From NCBI GenBank assembly GCA_030544215.1, contig JARZZO010000001.1, forward strand, positions 71,016,456 to 71,080,455: a stretch of DNA of 64,000 bases, in the 5' to 3' direction. Positions 12,002 through 27,500 of this stretch are shown here, piece after piece. The notes under the pieces are model-generated. The model was given only the letters and a program-made list of their open reading frames with translations, did not search any database and was not told the DNA's origin. Numbering within the stretch: the first letter of the stretch is position 1; each line of letters opens with the position of its first letter. Position numbers and translations under genes: made by a program. The stretch comes from Zantedeschia hybrid cultivar. Lineage: Eukaryota > Streptophyta > Magnoliopsida > Alismatales > Araceae.

Positions 12002-12564
12002 CCAGATAATTAGATCATCCTATGATTAGTTGAGAAGAACCTTCATGGGGCTAATTAACTAACTAATGATTGTTTGATAATGATCGTTTGATGTGACTCA
12101 TTTTTTTCAAGCCACGGGTATTGTCTTTCACTTGTTTTATTAGTCAAAGAAGACGCCCCAACTTAATAACATAGTAACATGAAGATTAGCGTCCATGAAC
12201 ATAGATTATTTACTAATGCACCAATGTTGAAACAGATTACTTGATCACAATAAAAATGGCAAGGCCTAGTCCTGTCGACATAGGAAAGGATAGCAGCCTA
12301 CCAAACAAAATGGAAGCTTATTCTCAAATTTGGGCAAATTGTGTTCCCCCAAGAAACAAAATTTATGAGCTGCTTTTGAGAGCACAAAACAAGCAACAGT
12401 CAGCTAAAGAAAACAGCATGAATCCGCCTACCAGAAACAAAAGAGGAGACAAGGAAACTAGCAACTAATTCTACATCTCAACTGTCCTGGGTAATGCCTC
12501 TAAACTAAGTACTAGCATATCCTTGTGCAATGATATTCTGAAAAGAAGATGTGAAATCCTTGGT
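12002..12564 (-). other. Solo-LTR flank and probable 3' UTR of the BASS2-like gene
   Basis: Minus-strand sequence following the stop codon at 12565. No further gene is seen. The solo LTR starts about 560 bp past the stop, so the LTR may supply or disturb the transcript end. Confidence 0.4.
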
Positions 12565-15500
12565 TCACTCCTTGAAATCATCCTTGTCATTCGGTGGGAT
12601 TGGCATGTTCCTCCAGAAAACAGCAAGAGCACTCCCCCCAAGCTGTCACAATAAAACAAAAATCGGTTTAGGCAATTTGATATAGAAGAGCTAATGAGGA
12701 GTCATTTTGCAGGGACCGATGTGTCCTAGATAGTCTATCAACACCTTTCAATCAGTAACACTTGAAATTTTGTATGGCTATCACCCACACCAGAAGAACC
12801 AGGCCATCAAAAATATTGATGAGCATGGACCATCAATTGTCAGGAGTCAGGGCAGACGAAATCCCAATACTACAGGCATTGCAGGCCATGAAAGCCGCAA
12901 AAAAGGTAATTAACAATGCAACTAGCTACAGAACAGAGAAAAGTGCATATCCAATTTTCATCCAAGAGACTTACTGCCATGCACACCACACTGACAGCTG
13001 AGGGAACGGCCACAAGAGGATTGGTGAAGTGCTTCTGTGCAAGCAGAAACCCAAGTGCAGAACTCTGCAACAAGAAACAGCAAAGAGTAGTTCAAATTGG
13101 ACCAGACTCTGATGCATAGTAAAGAGTCTAAAGACAATGAAAAGAGATAATAGCAGGGGACCCAAGTAAAAACATGTTGGCCAAAAAATGATTTTTTTTT
13201 TTTTTTTGGGGGGTCCCTGCCGCACTGGCAGTGCTCAGTTCAATTAAATGAAACACAACGCCCCCACCCAGGTTTGAACCTGGGCGTTCCCCTAAAACCT
13301 CCCCTCCCTGGTACCAACTGACCCAAGGCCAGCTAGTGGCCAACAAATGATTTGCGCATGCAAATGTGTGTATATGCAATTAGGCCTGATTTTTTGATTT
13401 CTGAAAAAAAAAGGAAAATGATTTTATCAAGCACAGGATAATAGATTGGTCTCTAAAGTAAAAGGTAAGGATGATGATTTTGTGAACTGTGTTGGTATAT
13501 CGCAATAATGTAAAAGAAAGCAAATGGTAACCCAGAGTGATCTCTCATTTAAAGCCTGTCAGCTAATTAATTTCTAAAAGTGATTATTTTTTGGCGCCCG
13601 TGACAAACCATGTCATACATCTCCACTTGTTTTCATTTCCCACTGACTCATGCAAATCATTGGAACCTATCAATGGTCAAAAACTTGTTCCTAGTAAATT
13701 CAATCTTATTCTCCTTTCTGTTGGCACAGACCAGATCAAATTTAAGGAAAAGTAAGCCAGTGTTTTTGTGGTAGGACCCTAAAGCAGTACCTGCATCCCA
13801 CATTCTATGGAGATTGTGCGCGAGGTTGATTCTCCAAATGATGATAATTTTGAAACCCAGTAACCAAGAGCAAATGCAGCTGCATGAAGGAGTGCTACAG
13901 GAACTATAAGTTGTCCACCTTTGGCTTTCAACACTTCTGCTACTTGGCCAATCTAGTCAACAAGATGAGACATTGTCATGATTGATGTTCAGCGCACTGA
14001 ATAAGACAACAAATTCATATAAATAGACTCTGAAGCACGGTTACTTACCGGGCTGGCACAAAGCAGTGTGGTAAGGATAACTCCAATCAATGGGGTGATT
14101 GTGATTATTCGCTCAGTAAACTTCGGGAAACACTCATGCGCCAGAACTGTCCAGATAGATAGATATGTATATGTATATATATATATATATAGAGAGAGAA
14201 AGAGAAGCATTCATATGATGTAAAACTCATCTTTAATTCACCATGACATGATAGCATTACATGCACATTGTAATATCTAGACGAAAAAAGAACTTTGAAC
14301 ATCTCTTAGTTACCTCCAATAACAGTTGGCACCAAGACAACCTGAAAAGTGCTGATTGCCAAGCCCTGGAAAAGAGATTAAGACTCGCTTTAGAAATGCT
14401 AACCATACGCATCAATAACCATGAGCATCCAAGGACAACGGTGAGAAATTGGATCTATGAGGTTCAACTTCTTTAGGATAACAATCGTAAAAAAAAGACA
14501 ATAATTGCTGCGAAAGAACAGAATTTCTTACAGCTGCATCAACAGGAACAAGCTGGCCAGCAAGAAGCTTTGTAAGTAGTGGTGTCATTATAATAGCACC
14601 AATAGTTGAGCACCTGTGGAAACACAGTTATGTATTATGACTTTTGGTTAGAAACTTGCTCATGTATTTGATCACAGAAAATGACTTATATGCACAGAAT
14701 AGTAAATGAAAAGAACAACATCAGTATAGCACGTCCTGATAATCAACAGATTAAAAGGTAATGCAACCAATTCAAATGTCCATATTGCAAGTTACTGAAC
14801 AAAAAGAATACAGAAGACAGATTCACAAAGATTGGCAAAAATGGCAACTGTTGGTGCAAGGTATTGCTTCGTCCAGTTTTGAAGAAGCTGGAGACTAGCT
14901 TTTCAGATGAGGTCAAAGTTGCATAACCTAGTGGCAGCTTTTGGTATTAGTAACAAATCTCATGCCACCATCTATCAATCTTGGCCTTCGATCTGCTATC
15001 TCAGAAGCAGTTTTCTGCATGGTTAAAATCAGGTCACATGCAACTATCCCCTACCAGTAGTGGATTTTGTGCCTTCATGAATCTTCTGTTTTCTTCCTCC
15101 AAACTTCCATCCTAACTAAATAGTATTTGAAAAAAAAAAAAAGAGAGCTAGTCTAGGGAACTGTGTGATCTAAATCATTCCCAGATGATTATCTACCAAC
15201 AATCCCAGGGAATAGCCCATTAGTTTCTCAAATAGTTCGTCACATCTTGGATTTTTGTAGGCCACCCAGAAATAGATGGGAAGGCTAGAAATTCTTTTCT
15301 AAATGGACTTTTTGGTGGTTCTTGTCTAGATTAGTACTGTTGCGCAAATTATCCTCATCCTCAGATCCTTTCATCAGCATACCAACAGCAAAAGCTTCCC
15401 AGACTTTTATTGTTGATGTCTCAAGATGCAATTAATGAATCAGCCACAAAATGAGTTTTATCCACTGTAATCTTGCTGATTAGAAAATCCTACCCCACGA

Positions 15501-18500
15501 ATGGACACCAAGAGTTGCCATAGGTGTCTTTTGGAACTCACATCCGTAGGGTGATTTAGTCCAGACAGACTAGTACATGCTGCCTTGCATAGATTATCCT
15601 CCAATTATCCAAACCACATGGCAAACTATGTCTGAACCAACTTTTGTGTGCAAAAGAGGAATCTGACAGATTTGAATAGACAAAAAAACAAACTCAATGA
15701 GATGTGTCCAGATAGAGACCACTTGACACAATGAAGTCCTGGGAGACACCTGAGAAGAGGATGTTCAACCCTTTCTGTGATATGTGATAAATAGTCTTAA
15801 GGGACATCTGGAAAAGCCTCATTCCATATCCTTGTGGGATGGAGAACATTTTGAGGTGTTCTTGCGGTTTGCGGAAATTATGGCCTTTTGGTTGGAGTGC
15901 CCTGCTGGGGCTTTTGTAAAGGGAAGTTATGTTTACATGCTACACATGGCATTTTGCCAACCAGTTTATAAAATAGTACGGCGTCAGTCTTGGAACATGA
16001 GTGTCAGAGTAGAAAAGCTGAGGTAAAAAAAACATATAAAGCCAGCTGAACATCATCTATAAGAAACACTTGACAAACTCATGATAGATTCCCAACCTGC
16101 TCAGCAGGAATTTTAGTCATTTTTGGTTTAGATAGATTGTCAGTTTTGTAAACCAGGAGGACCATGAGACAATAGTGTAAACTTACGTTGTCATGAGAAC
16201 AGAAAGCGCCACATTTCCTTTTGAAATATATGTAGCAACATTTGATGCCTGACCTCCAGGGCAGCATGAGACCAAAATGAGTCCAGTTGCCAGAGGAGCA
16301 GATAATTTTAGAGTCTGCAAAATCAGATTCATAAATAGAATAAGGATCCATTCAAGGCAACCAATCGGATAAGAAAAGAATCCATCACGGGTGCAAAAAT
16401 GGAGCTACCTAACTCAACAGACCTGTCTATCTCTAACAACCAAAAGTCAAGCAAAAATTGTTATGACATTTTACGATGGCAAATGCACATCTGAAAGGAA
16501 AGTATTGTTCAACATTGAGTCAACTGGCAAGACTCAACTTTGATATCACCAGAATGTTAGCCAATTAAACAAACCAAATACAAGCCTGAAACCAACCAAG
16601 GTAGTTCATTCCCAGCCAATGTTTCAGGATTAATCGAGTTATACAGAAGAGCATAATTCCCAGCTGAAAAGTAATATAGATAAAAATAAGGGTTGTGTCC
16701 ATACAGAACAGTCAAGGTACAATCATATTTACATCCACGGATCAAATCCTGTTTCACATTAAAAGACCATGATGCAGACATGTTAATGAAGCATATCCAT
16801 CAGTACAACTATTTGAACAGGAACCTGGACAAGTCAGGACCACCCCACGTCTGCAGTCTGGTTTCAGCTCCTTGACAATGTGTGGTGCTATTTTGCTCAA
16901 GATTAGATCAGCCTCCCTTGTCCTATTTCACATTCGTTTTTGCTTGGAATCATGCTTAATGACTCTAAGGATCATTTGGGTCAGTCACATTAGGGTTAGA
17001 CAAGCAGTTGCTGTTGAAAATAATCTCTTGAAAGAAAATCATGCTTTATGCTTTTGCAGACAGTGGTGCCCAGCATAGAGTAGTTTTTTAATGGAAAATG
17101 CCACAGCAAGATCATGAAGCAATATATACACTCTGAAAAACTGCAATGAAGAGAAGAGTTCAACTCAGGCATTATCCAGAAAAGCTCGGGACTGCTGGAT
17201 GAGAAGGGGAAGCAACATTGATGGGCACACATGTAGATTCCTTATAGACCTGAATATGGAAAATCCCTTCTTGACTTAGACTTATCCATGAATTTATAAC
17301 TCCTTATCCTCCTATCTGGGCAAGCTCAAGTTCCTCTTGCTCTCGATGACGTAATTCTAGCCATAATATTCTTGTTTTTTTTTCTCTTTGGAATCACAAT
17401 TTTTCTATGTTAACCTCAATGTAGGATTTGCCAATTTGGCATGCAGCCTTCATCTATGACACAAAATGGACAAATACATACAATCATGAAGATTGAGTAA
17501 GAAGCAAACAATTAAATTTTATGTTGGCAGCAAAGTAAACAGCAATCAGACACTTATCCAAAAAAATTCCCTGGTTCAGCTTGTCAATCATAGATTTTTT
17601 TTTTTTTTTTACTATTTACAATTTTTACATTTTACATGATCCGTTTTTACTATTTACATTGTTTTTTAAAGTGGTTTTTCTATTTACATTGTTAACAGCA
17701 CATTAACTTTAAGATTGGACTGGGTCTCCAACTGAGGATAATTTATTTTTTCCTTTGCTCAGAAAACTTCCTGCCCTAGCAGGAAAGGAAAATCCTAAAC
17801 ACCCAACCCACCTAGGATCAATCCCATGTCCCCCAAACCTTCTCACCACAGTGCTAACTGCCAACTGAGCCATTCCTCAGTGGGATGGATATCTGTTCAA
17901 TGTAGTCATGCCAAACAATAGTGTGAAATGTGAATCTGTATTAAGCTAACTGCTTAAGGGTCTTGATACCTCCACCCCCTGCCCCAAACTCCCTCTCTCT
18001 ACATTTATACAAAGAGCATCACAGTATTTTGAGTTACTAGAGTTCCGTCTGAACATCTGCACTCGTTTATCCATATAAACACAACAGTATCTAAAAAATA
18101 AAAAAACTTAAAAAGTTCAATTTAACAAAAAACTGAAAAATAAGACTGATTAACACCACACCGCATACCATTGCGATTAAAAAACCCAGCAATGGTTTGA
18201 CCAGGTACTGTGCAAGAAAACCAACACCAACCTGAAAAAAAAAAAGGTTACTGATATAGCTATAATACCAAGTGGCCATTCAAACAGCTACAATGGAATA
18301 GTATCTTAATTCTTACAGTCCATGGGTTTCGCATACATCTTCGAAAGTCCTCAAAGGTCAGAGTGAGGCCCATTGACAGCATAAGAAAACCCAATCCAAC
18401 AGTGAAAAGGTCTGTTTCCAACCAAGTAACCTATGTGCACATACAGGATTCAAAGAATCAGCAGCATGAAGCCTTTTTCTCTAACAAAGCAACGGTTCTC

Positions 18501-21500
18501 TGATCATAAGGCATTCATGTAAGTTATCAGAGTCACAAGTAAACGTTACCGCAGATGGCTTGTATATGCCAATAGTTGTGCCTAATATGACCTGTCAAAA
18601 CAAAAGTTGCTTATATGAAAGTAGTCCCAAACTCGTGACCCTCACAGGTCCAAAGAATATTATCAAGCAGACAAAAAAAATCAAGAACCTCGGAAGGAAG
18701 GGAAGCATAATTACCCAAACAGGGAAGAGGGTGGTAAGCAATTCAACTATTCTTTCATACTGGCTCATTCCACTAGGAGCACTGATAGGAACATCCCCAG
18801 GAATGTTTGCTTCAGCTTTGCATACGAACCGATGGTTCCTGCTGAATTAGTTGACAATGGTCATTGCGACTATTTTTCCTTTTCCGTGACCCATTTATTC
18901 GTCTTTCTTTAATGTAAGGACCAATTGATATTGCCTTTACTATTCAACAATGTATTGCACCTCGAAACAAATGCTTCTACAATTAATGACAGGACTATAC
19001 TTACATGTTAGATGAATTGTATACTATGCAAAATGTATGGCACAAAGAATCAAACAAGGAATATAAAATAAGCCTGGATCATGGACAGAAACAACTAAAG
19101 GGCATTCATGTCATTGCTAAGGTCCTCAGCGGAAAAGTTAGGATTGGATGCAAATGGTAACTGATAACCCAATTATCCAAACGATCATTAGCTTATATAT
19201 CAGTTATTGGACTTTCCTTCTAAATTGATGTGCTCAGAGGATAAGGTGACAGATAACAACTCCCTCCTAGGTTGAATGCATGTGGTAACTGATAATCAGA
19301 CTACCCAATCAATTACTAGCTTAATAGCCTTTGTAACCCAATATTCATAACGGATAAGGTGACGGATGTGTGGATCCGAACCAAATCCGGCCTCAGGACA
19401 AGTATAGCCATCACTGTGCGTCTTTTTCTTTTCTGAGTCAGGATCTGTCCATATTACTTCTACAGAACAGACTTCATATCGAGTTCGAACTCTAGCATCC
19501 ACATTGGTGGATAGACCTGGACCAAACTCAGATGAGTCCCTCTCCATGTGGGAAGAGGAGTCCAGGAATTATGGTGTCTGTGCGAGACTCAGATCTATAA
19601 AAGAGGGGTCTAGGAGATGAGCTGGTGGTTGGCACTCCTCTCTCTCTCTCTTGGTCTCTCTCTCTCTCTCTCTCTCTCTCTCCTTGGGGTACCACCTACG
19701 ACCTCTGGAATCTGCCACGTGGAACTTTGTGGGGGACTCTGGTAGCCTCCCTACACGACAAGGACAATCCTGTTGAGTCTTCAACGGCATGACGAGGATC
19801 TCTCAATCAATTGCGCTCTTCAGGTAATTTTCTTTGCGATTTGTTGGGCCCCAAAAATCCAACAGTGGTATCAGAGCGAGGTTAGCTCTTGTTCTAGTTC
19901 CACAATTAAATTTTTTTCTATGAATGTGCGGTTCGGATCTGGGCAACCACGGCAATGTATGGAACAACAACCGATCAAACAGACGGCGACAATGTGACTT
20001 GAGGAGGGTCCGCGCAAGCGCGGCTCACTGTGTCGTGCACAGGCTGCACGCGGGGCCTGCCCTGCTGCGTAAATTTTAGAGGCTTATTTCTATTTTACTG
20101 CACATTGTTGCATTAATTATGGTTAATGCATGCTGAATGTTCATGGAAAATAATTTATGTGATTATATTGTGATAAGTTGAAATTTCCATCATAGTTTTG
20201 ACATGACAATGCTTAATTAATGATTGCATTAATTTTGATGATACATGATTATGGACTGTTCATGTATGCATGGATACTATAAATTGAATGATGCATGACT
20301 ACAGAAAATTAATGGTAGCATTAATAATGAGGTTTTGTTGCTCTAAATTTTGTACTGATACAACCCTTTTCATGCGCGATGAGTTATATACTATATTTAT
20401 GAGTATTTATCAAGATGATATTGAGTCTATGATGAATGGTGCGGCGTCCCTATTTGTTTATTTAGTAGATCTGATGTAGTAGGCTCCCTGTGGGGAAATT
20501 GATATAATAATTATTGTATTATTTATCAAAGTCTTATAAAGGGAAATTTTTAACTCCAAGCCCTCCCCCACTGGGCTAGTCAAGCATTCGGAGAGGAGAT
20601 GAGTGGAGTGGAGCGAGGGAAGGGAGAGGAGCGAGAAGAAAGAAGTGGGAAGAGGAGAAGAGTGGATATATGTGTGAAGAAGGATCAAAGGAAGAGTTGG
20701 TAGATGTTTGGAATCTGATCATAGAATAGAGGAGTGTCGTAATGCTCTAGTGTGTTGGAGATGTAGAGGCTATGGTCATCGAAGTTTTAACTATCCAATT
20801 CGACAGGAGACTTTGATTTTTGGAAGGAGAAGTTCTGATTCTGATATCTCTAATCTAGAGGAGAAGATGACACTTGGCTTCGAGAATCATTCTCTGGAAT
20901 TTTCATGGTTCCCAGCTTTTGCCGACAACTAGAGGTTCTTCAAAAGATGCATTGTGGGTACTTCTGTGAGACCCATTTAGCAGGATGTCATTTTGCAAAA
21001 TCTTATGAAGCGTTGGCCGGAGGTGAATGAATGTGGGTCATCCAAAATTAATGAGCGTCAGATTATTTTATGGTGTAAATCTGAGAAGACGTTCAGAGAC
21101 CTCCTATCTTCTAGAATTACAGAAGGTATGGGAGAGAAGATTGAGTGGAAGGCTTGGTCTCCTGAAGCTGGTTCAAAGAGGATAGGAAGTATGACACGGA
21201 GATGGTATCGGCTAGTGGGTGTTCCATTTCATCTGTGGGATGTGGGGGTGTTAAAAAAAATAGTCAGTTTGTTCGGATGAGTTAGAAGGGTGGACACTGT
21301 GACGTTGAACTGGGAGACTCTGGAATTTGCTCGTGTTCTGGTGGCGATGAAACAGGGCATGCAAATGCCATCAGAGGTCCGGCTAAGAAGGGGTGAAGCA
21401 TTTTTCAAAATTAATATTCAAATGGAATCTTATTAGGAAGAGGAGTGTTGTCCCAAGTGGACTTACAAAGAAGTGGCTATGGTGTACAAGGAGTATCGAG

Positions 21501-24500
21501 GGGCTAGGGTTTCTGAGGTTGCAGAGGGAGGGAAGAAGATGAAGTCAACTTGCAATGGGAGCGAGTCAACTCGTAACGACGAAGCTTCAGTTCAGCTGAC
21601 TCAAACGGGTTTGAGCGAACCGGACGGGTTGAAATCAAGTGATCTGGGTAATAAGGATCCGAAACCAATCGTCGAACTGGATTCGGGTCAGGATCCGAAG
21701 ATGGCTTCTTAGGAGTTGGACGCTTTTGCCCATGCTAAAGAGACTCCTGGAAAGGGCTTAGGGGTCTTTAATTCCTCGCCTATTTGGGGAGAAACCCTAA
21801 GAGCCTCCACAGCTGAACTCATTTGTGGCGTCCAGCGCGAAGTTATGAAGGGAAGAAGGAGCAGACTCCGTCTCCGTCAGGGCGGAGATAACTGGAAAAG
21901 GAAATCTGCTCCGATGCAGACGGAGACACAGCTGGAAAGCAATGAAGAAGGAAGGGAGGAAGATTCTCCGCTCCAAATCACAGATTCTTTAGGTATGTTT
22001 CTCCATCTCAATACCCCTCCATCCCATTCCCGACTCCATCCGTCCTTTTCTGGTGCTGAAAAGCTCGTCATCGACAGCAAGAAACAAAGAGGGCTTGAAC
22101 TGGTGCCCTTCAATGAAAGTAATCAGGCATATCAGAGAAGGAAGGGAAAAACCAATGAAGGAAGTGTTGTTGAATAAGTGGGATAACAAGGAGCTTGAAG
22201 AAAAAGCCTTGGGTATAGGGCTTTGTATACAAGGCAAAGTAGGGCAGTTCAGGAAGCTGTGTGCAGATGGTTTGAATGCCAGTGAAGTTGCAGCTAAACA
22301 GAAGGGAAATAGGGAACTTAAGAGTCTGTTGAAGGACAGGAAAAATTCTGAATGTGGAAGAAGTTCAGAGGATCAGCGTGTTAATCAGATAACCAAATGA
22401 TTCCGTTAACGTGGAATGTCAGAGGCCTTAATGATATGGGTAAGCAGAGATTTGTCAGAGAACTTATGAGAAGAAAGTCAGTGGAGATTGTATGCTTGCA
22501 GGAGACGAAGATGAGGTTGTGGATCCAGTCTTAATCAAGCACATTACAAGTTTTGCTGAGTCTGATTTCGTCCTTAGACGATCTACGGTACAATCAGGAG
22601 GAATAATTTTGAAGTGGGACGGTGCATTATTAGATATTGGAGAATATTCTATAACAGTGCAGCTCATAGATAATCAACAGAGGGGTCCGTGGATGCTCAC
22701 TGGTGTTTATGGTCCGCAGGCTGTTCAAGAACAAGAAGAGTTGTGGAAAGAATTGAAATCATGTTTTGACAAATTTAAGCTTCCTCGGTGTGTGATCGGA
22801 GATTTTAACCAAGTTAGGAAGCCTACAGATAGGAATACTGGGAAAGCCTTAACTAGGGGAATGAATTTGTTCAATGAATGGGTTGATAGCTGTGTACTAC
22901 AGGAAATTCCGATCACCAATTCACAATACAATTGGTCTAATGGCAGGCAAAATCCTTGCATGTCTAAATTAGACAGAATTCTGATTAATGATAGATGGGA
23001 GAGTATTTTTCCTTGGGCAAGCATTTCCGCTCAACCGAGATTTCCTTCTGATCACAATCCTCTGATTTTGAATTGCCAAAGGAACAAGACTAAGAAGCCT
23101 TTTAGAATGGAGAAAATATGGTTAAAGCAGGAAGATTTTAAAACTGTTCTAAAAGAGACTTGGAGATTGAATGTTGGAAGTCATTCTGGGCTGAAGACTC
23201 TTGCCTTGAACCTGAGAAATCTGGAAAAAAAAATGAAAGTTTGGGCCGATAATTGGAAGGAGAGATATATCCATGTTAACAAGCCAATTCAAACTATGAG
23301 GGAGCTTGATAATGCTGAGGAAGGAAGGCCTTTAACTCAGTCTGAGATTAGCTTAAGATCTATTACTAAGTCTCAGTATTCTGAGTGGCTTCTTGAAGAA
23401 GAGAGCAGATGGCGTCAAAGATCCAGAGTAGTTTGGTTGGCTGAAGGTGATATGAATACTAGATTCTTCCATTCTATTGCCAATGGGAGAAGGAGAAGGA
23501 AGAATATTGTTATGATCCATAAAGAAGAAGAATTGATAGAAGAAGAGGAGAGGATTTCAGAGGAGATAATTAATTTTTACACTGATCTGTTTTCTGAAGA
23601 GCATAGATGGTTTCCCCCCGGGGAGGATTCAGACTGTCCAGTTTTATCTGAAGAGGAACAGCGTTTGCTAGTGCACCCTGTCACGGAAGGGGAAGTCAAA
23701 GCTGCACTGTTTGATCTGGGAGCTGAGAAAGCTCCAGGGCCTGACGGTATTCCAATGTTCTTCTATCAACAATTTTGGGAGACTGTTAAATATGAGGTCA
23801 TCCAAGCTGCTGAAGATTGTATTTGTCGAGGGGTTGGATGTGAGGTTATTAATCAAACTTGGTTTTGATTCCAAAGAAGGAGAATGCTCTGCACCTAAGA
23901 GATTTTGGACCCATCAGCTTGCTTAATGGGTCTTATAAAATTATAGCAAGGATTTTAGCTTCTAGATTGAGCATTACTCTAAATGAAATTGTACAACCAA
24001 CCCAGTCAGCTTTCGTTAAAGGGAGAAGATTGAAGGATAATTTTCTGCTTGCCCATGAGATTTTATTATCTTTGAGGAAAAAGGGTGAAGAAGGTATTGT
24101 TTGTAAGTTGGACTTTAACAAAGCATATGACAGAATTCACTGGAGTTGCATATGGAAAATATTGGAGAGCCCTCATTTCCCTGCCCAGTGGATTAAAATT
24201 ATTGAGAATTGTTTGACAACGGGCAGATTTTCTATCATCTTGAATGGAAGTGTTTATGGGTTCTTTAAGAGTTCAAGAGGTCTCCAACAAGGTGACCCAC
24301 TGTCACCGTTCTTGTTTGTGATTGCAGCTAACATTCTAAGTCGTATGTGCTTCAAAGCAGAGTGCAATGGCTGGATTGGCAGTATTCAAGTGTGCAGAGG
24401 TGTGGCTGGCATATCTCACTTGCAGTTTGCAGACGATACAATTTTATTTTTTAAAGGTGATGTTCATAATGCGAAGATTATTTTTTTCATTCTCAAAAGT

Positions 24501-27500
24501 TTTGAGGCATGTTTGGGTCTTATAATCAATTATGATAAAAGTTGTATCATAGGCATTAATATGGAGGAGGATGTTACATTGCAAATTGCACAAATCCTTG
24601 GATGTGGTACAGGAAAGCTCCCAATTATATATCTTGGACTCCCTTTGAATGATAGAAGAATTCAAGCTAAGGACTGGGATCCAGTTATTCTGAAAATGCA
24701 GAGGAGGCTACCTGCTTGGAAGTCTAAATGTTTGTCCCTTAGGGGAAGAATAACGCTGTTGAATTCTGTGTTATCCACAGTCCAGACGCATTTCTTGTCA
24801 GTTTGCTTAAAGCCCAGTGGTGTTTGCAAGAGAATTGATCAAATTCGTAGAAGGTTTCTTTGGGGAGGACACAATGCTGATAGTCAAAGAGTACACCTTG
24901 TTAAATGGGACAGTGTTTGTAAGCCTAAGGATAAAGGAGGCTCAGGAGTGAAAAATCTTTGGATTTGGAATATTGCTTTACTTGGAAAATGGTTGTGGGA
25001 GCTAATGGAGGAAGGCAAGTCTTTGAAAGGTGCTGATTAATAATAAGCATTATATGCATGAGAAGAAATTTTATCTTAGATCAGCTAATGTTTCAAATAT
25101 GTCCCCTGTTTGGTCTGATATCATTAGAGCTGGCAATAATTTTCATAAGCACATTCTGTTCAAAGTGGGAAATGGTTTACATACTTTCTTCTCACTAGAT
25201 ATTTGGTTGGGATGTAGGACATTGAAAGATACCTTCCTGCTTCTGTATGCCCTAACTGTTGATCAATGGTGTACTGTCAAGGACTGGCAATATTATTCAG
25301 TGGAGTGTTCTGATGAGAACAAACTTGAGAGATGAATAATTTGATGAGTATTCTGCTCTTATGACAGCGTTGTATGCAGTTCAAATGAACCCATATGATA
25401 ATGACAAATTGATATGGGGACCTACAAAAGGTATATACACAGTGAAATCGTATTACAATGTGCTTGAAGGTGCTTTGCCGAAATATACCAAATTTGTAGA
25501 AGTCTGGAAGGTGAAATCTCCACTTAAAGCTGTTTGAGATGCAAATTATTACCAAGATGTACAGAAGCAAATGGTGCCCGAATGATGACACTTTATGTTC
25601 TTTTTTGGGACTCATAATGAAGATGTGGATCATTTGTTTGTTGCATGTGAAGTCAGCCAAGAAGTTTGAAAAATCTTTGGTAATTTATTGAAGTTCAATC
25701 CCAATTTCAAGACTATAGTGGAAATGTGGAGATTCTTCAAAAACATGCGAAGAACAGCCAACCAACGAGAGCAAAGAAGCCTTATTGGAGTGATTCCCCA
25801 TGCGGTTTGCTGGAGCTTATGGAGAGAGAGGAATGATGCTATCTTTAAAGGAAATAGAATTTATATTGAAAATACTTGTTTTAGAATTTTATCCTTCTTG
25901 TTTAGTTGGACTAGATTTATCATTGGTACATTTTGTTGAATCTTGGATAAAGGCATTTTAGGTTTTAATGCCTGATTAAGTTCTAATTTTCTGTTTTTCA
26001 GATAGGAACCTCTCCTATCTGTGATTGTCCTTCCTCTTTTACTTTCAATAAATTGGTGGTACAATCCATGTTATTATCGGAAAAAAAGCCTTGTAAAAGG
26101 ATGTGTTTATGCACCGGACATTCTTGGAACAATTTTATTTTGATTGGCATGCGTTCATGCATCCAATATACGTTTATCACTTGGATATAGGGAATGTGTC
26201 CCTTATCATATTTTTTACTGATTATTTTTTTAAGGAAGAGTCCTTAAAATTGACCTTTTGTTGTAAATCAGATAATTATTTTCTCATGGGAATGCGTCAT
26301 TGAGATTAATTCTTTTTGCACTCTTAATTGATTGGAAGTACTACTTGTTATATGAATCCAGATGATGATTATGAGCCTAGGAAATTTTTTTTATCATAAT
26401 AGTATAACCAATTAGTTTGAAGAGAGAGAGAATATTTTTCATAAGTGACTAATTTTTTAAATCCAAATTTGTGCAATTTATGCAGTAGCTATGGCTACGA
26501 GGGCTGTTTTATGTGTTATCCGATCAAGATAAGTTTGTAGGTGATAATTATCATATGTGGCATAGAAAAATAATATATTTCATTAATGAGGATGAGGTAC
26601 TTGAGACCTTCACTAATGAGATGTTATATCCATCAGAGAATGGACCGCTCGTCAACCGTGACAAGCATGTATATAACAAGTGGCTTAGCAATGACAGTAG
26701 TGCGTGCCATAATATGTTGCGGGCTTCTCCCCATTAGAGTTAATTCACTCAGACAAATGTGTGTATCATTGAGTTGAATTTTCCATTCATTTGAGAGGTC
26801 TGATAGGAAATGCAACTATAAGAGTTGCAAGATCCAAAAGAAACACTTCATCTTCAAAGTTCAAACAATGACAGAGAGATGTGCCTCTCTCCATGAATTG
26901 TCGAAGATAGTGGGCATGGATGGTAGTACCGGTATCGGTCGGTACCGGTACCCGATACATGTAAAGGGTATCGACCGGTACCCACCGATACGGGTACCGG
27001 TACCAGTACTGCCATCCCTAATAGTGGGAGTACTTTAAGAAACAGTGGGAATGAACCACTTATTTTTACAAGCAACGTTTTATGGATGCTGATGCGTCTG
27101 CATCTAATGAAAAAACTGTGACCCCAACTGAGATGAGAATGATATGGAGTTGAATAAAACTACATGAGAGTGGTTGTCGTTTACTTATGAGTTGAATGAT
27201 TGAGACAAGGCAGATTGCATACAGGCTATATGTATCATGCTCGATGATACTCCATCAAAAACTCTTAGTATTAAAGAATGCCCCTATACAGAAGGATAAA
27301 AATGAAAATGTGTTCTTTAGGTAAGGTACTGAGAGCATTGCTCTATGCTAACGTGAAAGTGCCTTAAACTGACTGGATATTTTTATGTTGTTTGCGTATA
27401 GATTGGATTGGTTTTGAGATATCTCTACTAAAGGGATAATGGTTATTAGTACACTTATATGAGAACGCCATCAAGCTGTGATCAGTCCACTCACATGGAC

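Larger units (their letters stand above)
20544..26087 (+). mobile_element. L1-type LINE inserted in the copia-like element
   Basis: It contains an ORF1-like zinc-knuckle protein, AP endonuclease, reverse transcriptase and a C-terminal zf-RVT-like region, in the L1 order. Probable degenerate target duplication: GTCTTATAAAGGG (20531-20543) and GCCTTGTAAAAGG (26088-26100), 10 of 13 identical. It ends in a short A run (26081-26087). Several stops and frameshifts make it inactive. Confidence 0.8.

Noticed and set aside
13196..13336. Functional tRNA genes at the SINE-like segments
   Set aside because: A and B boxes are present, but acceptor stems do not pair and poly(A) tails with TSDs show retroposed SINEs.
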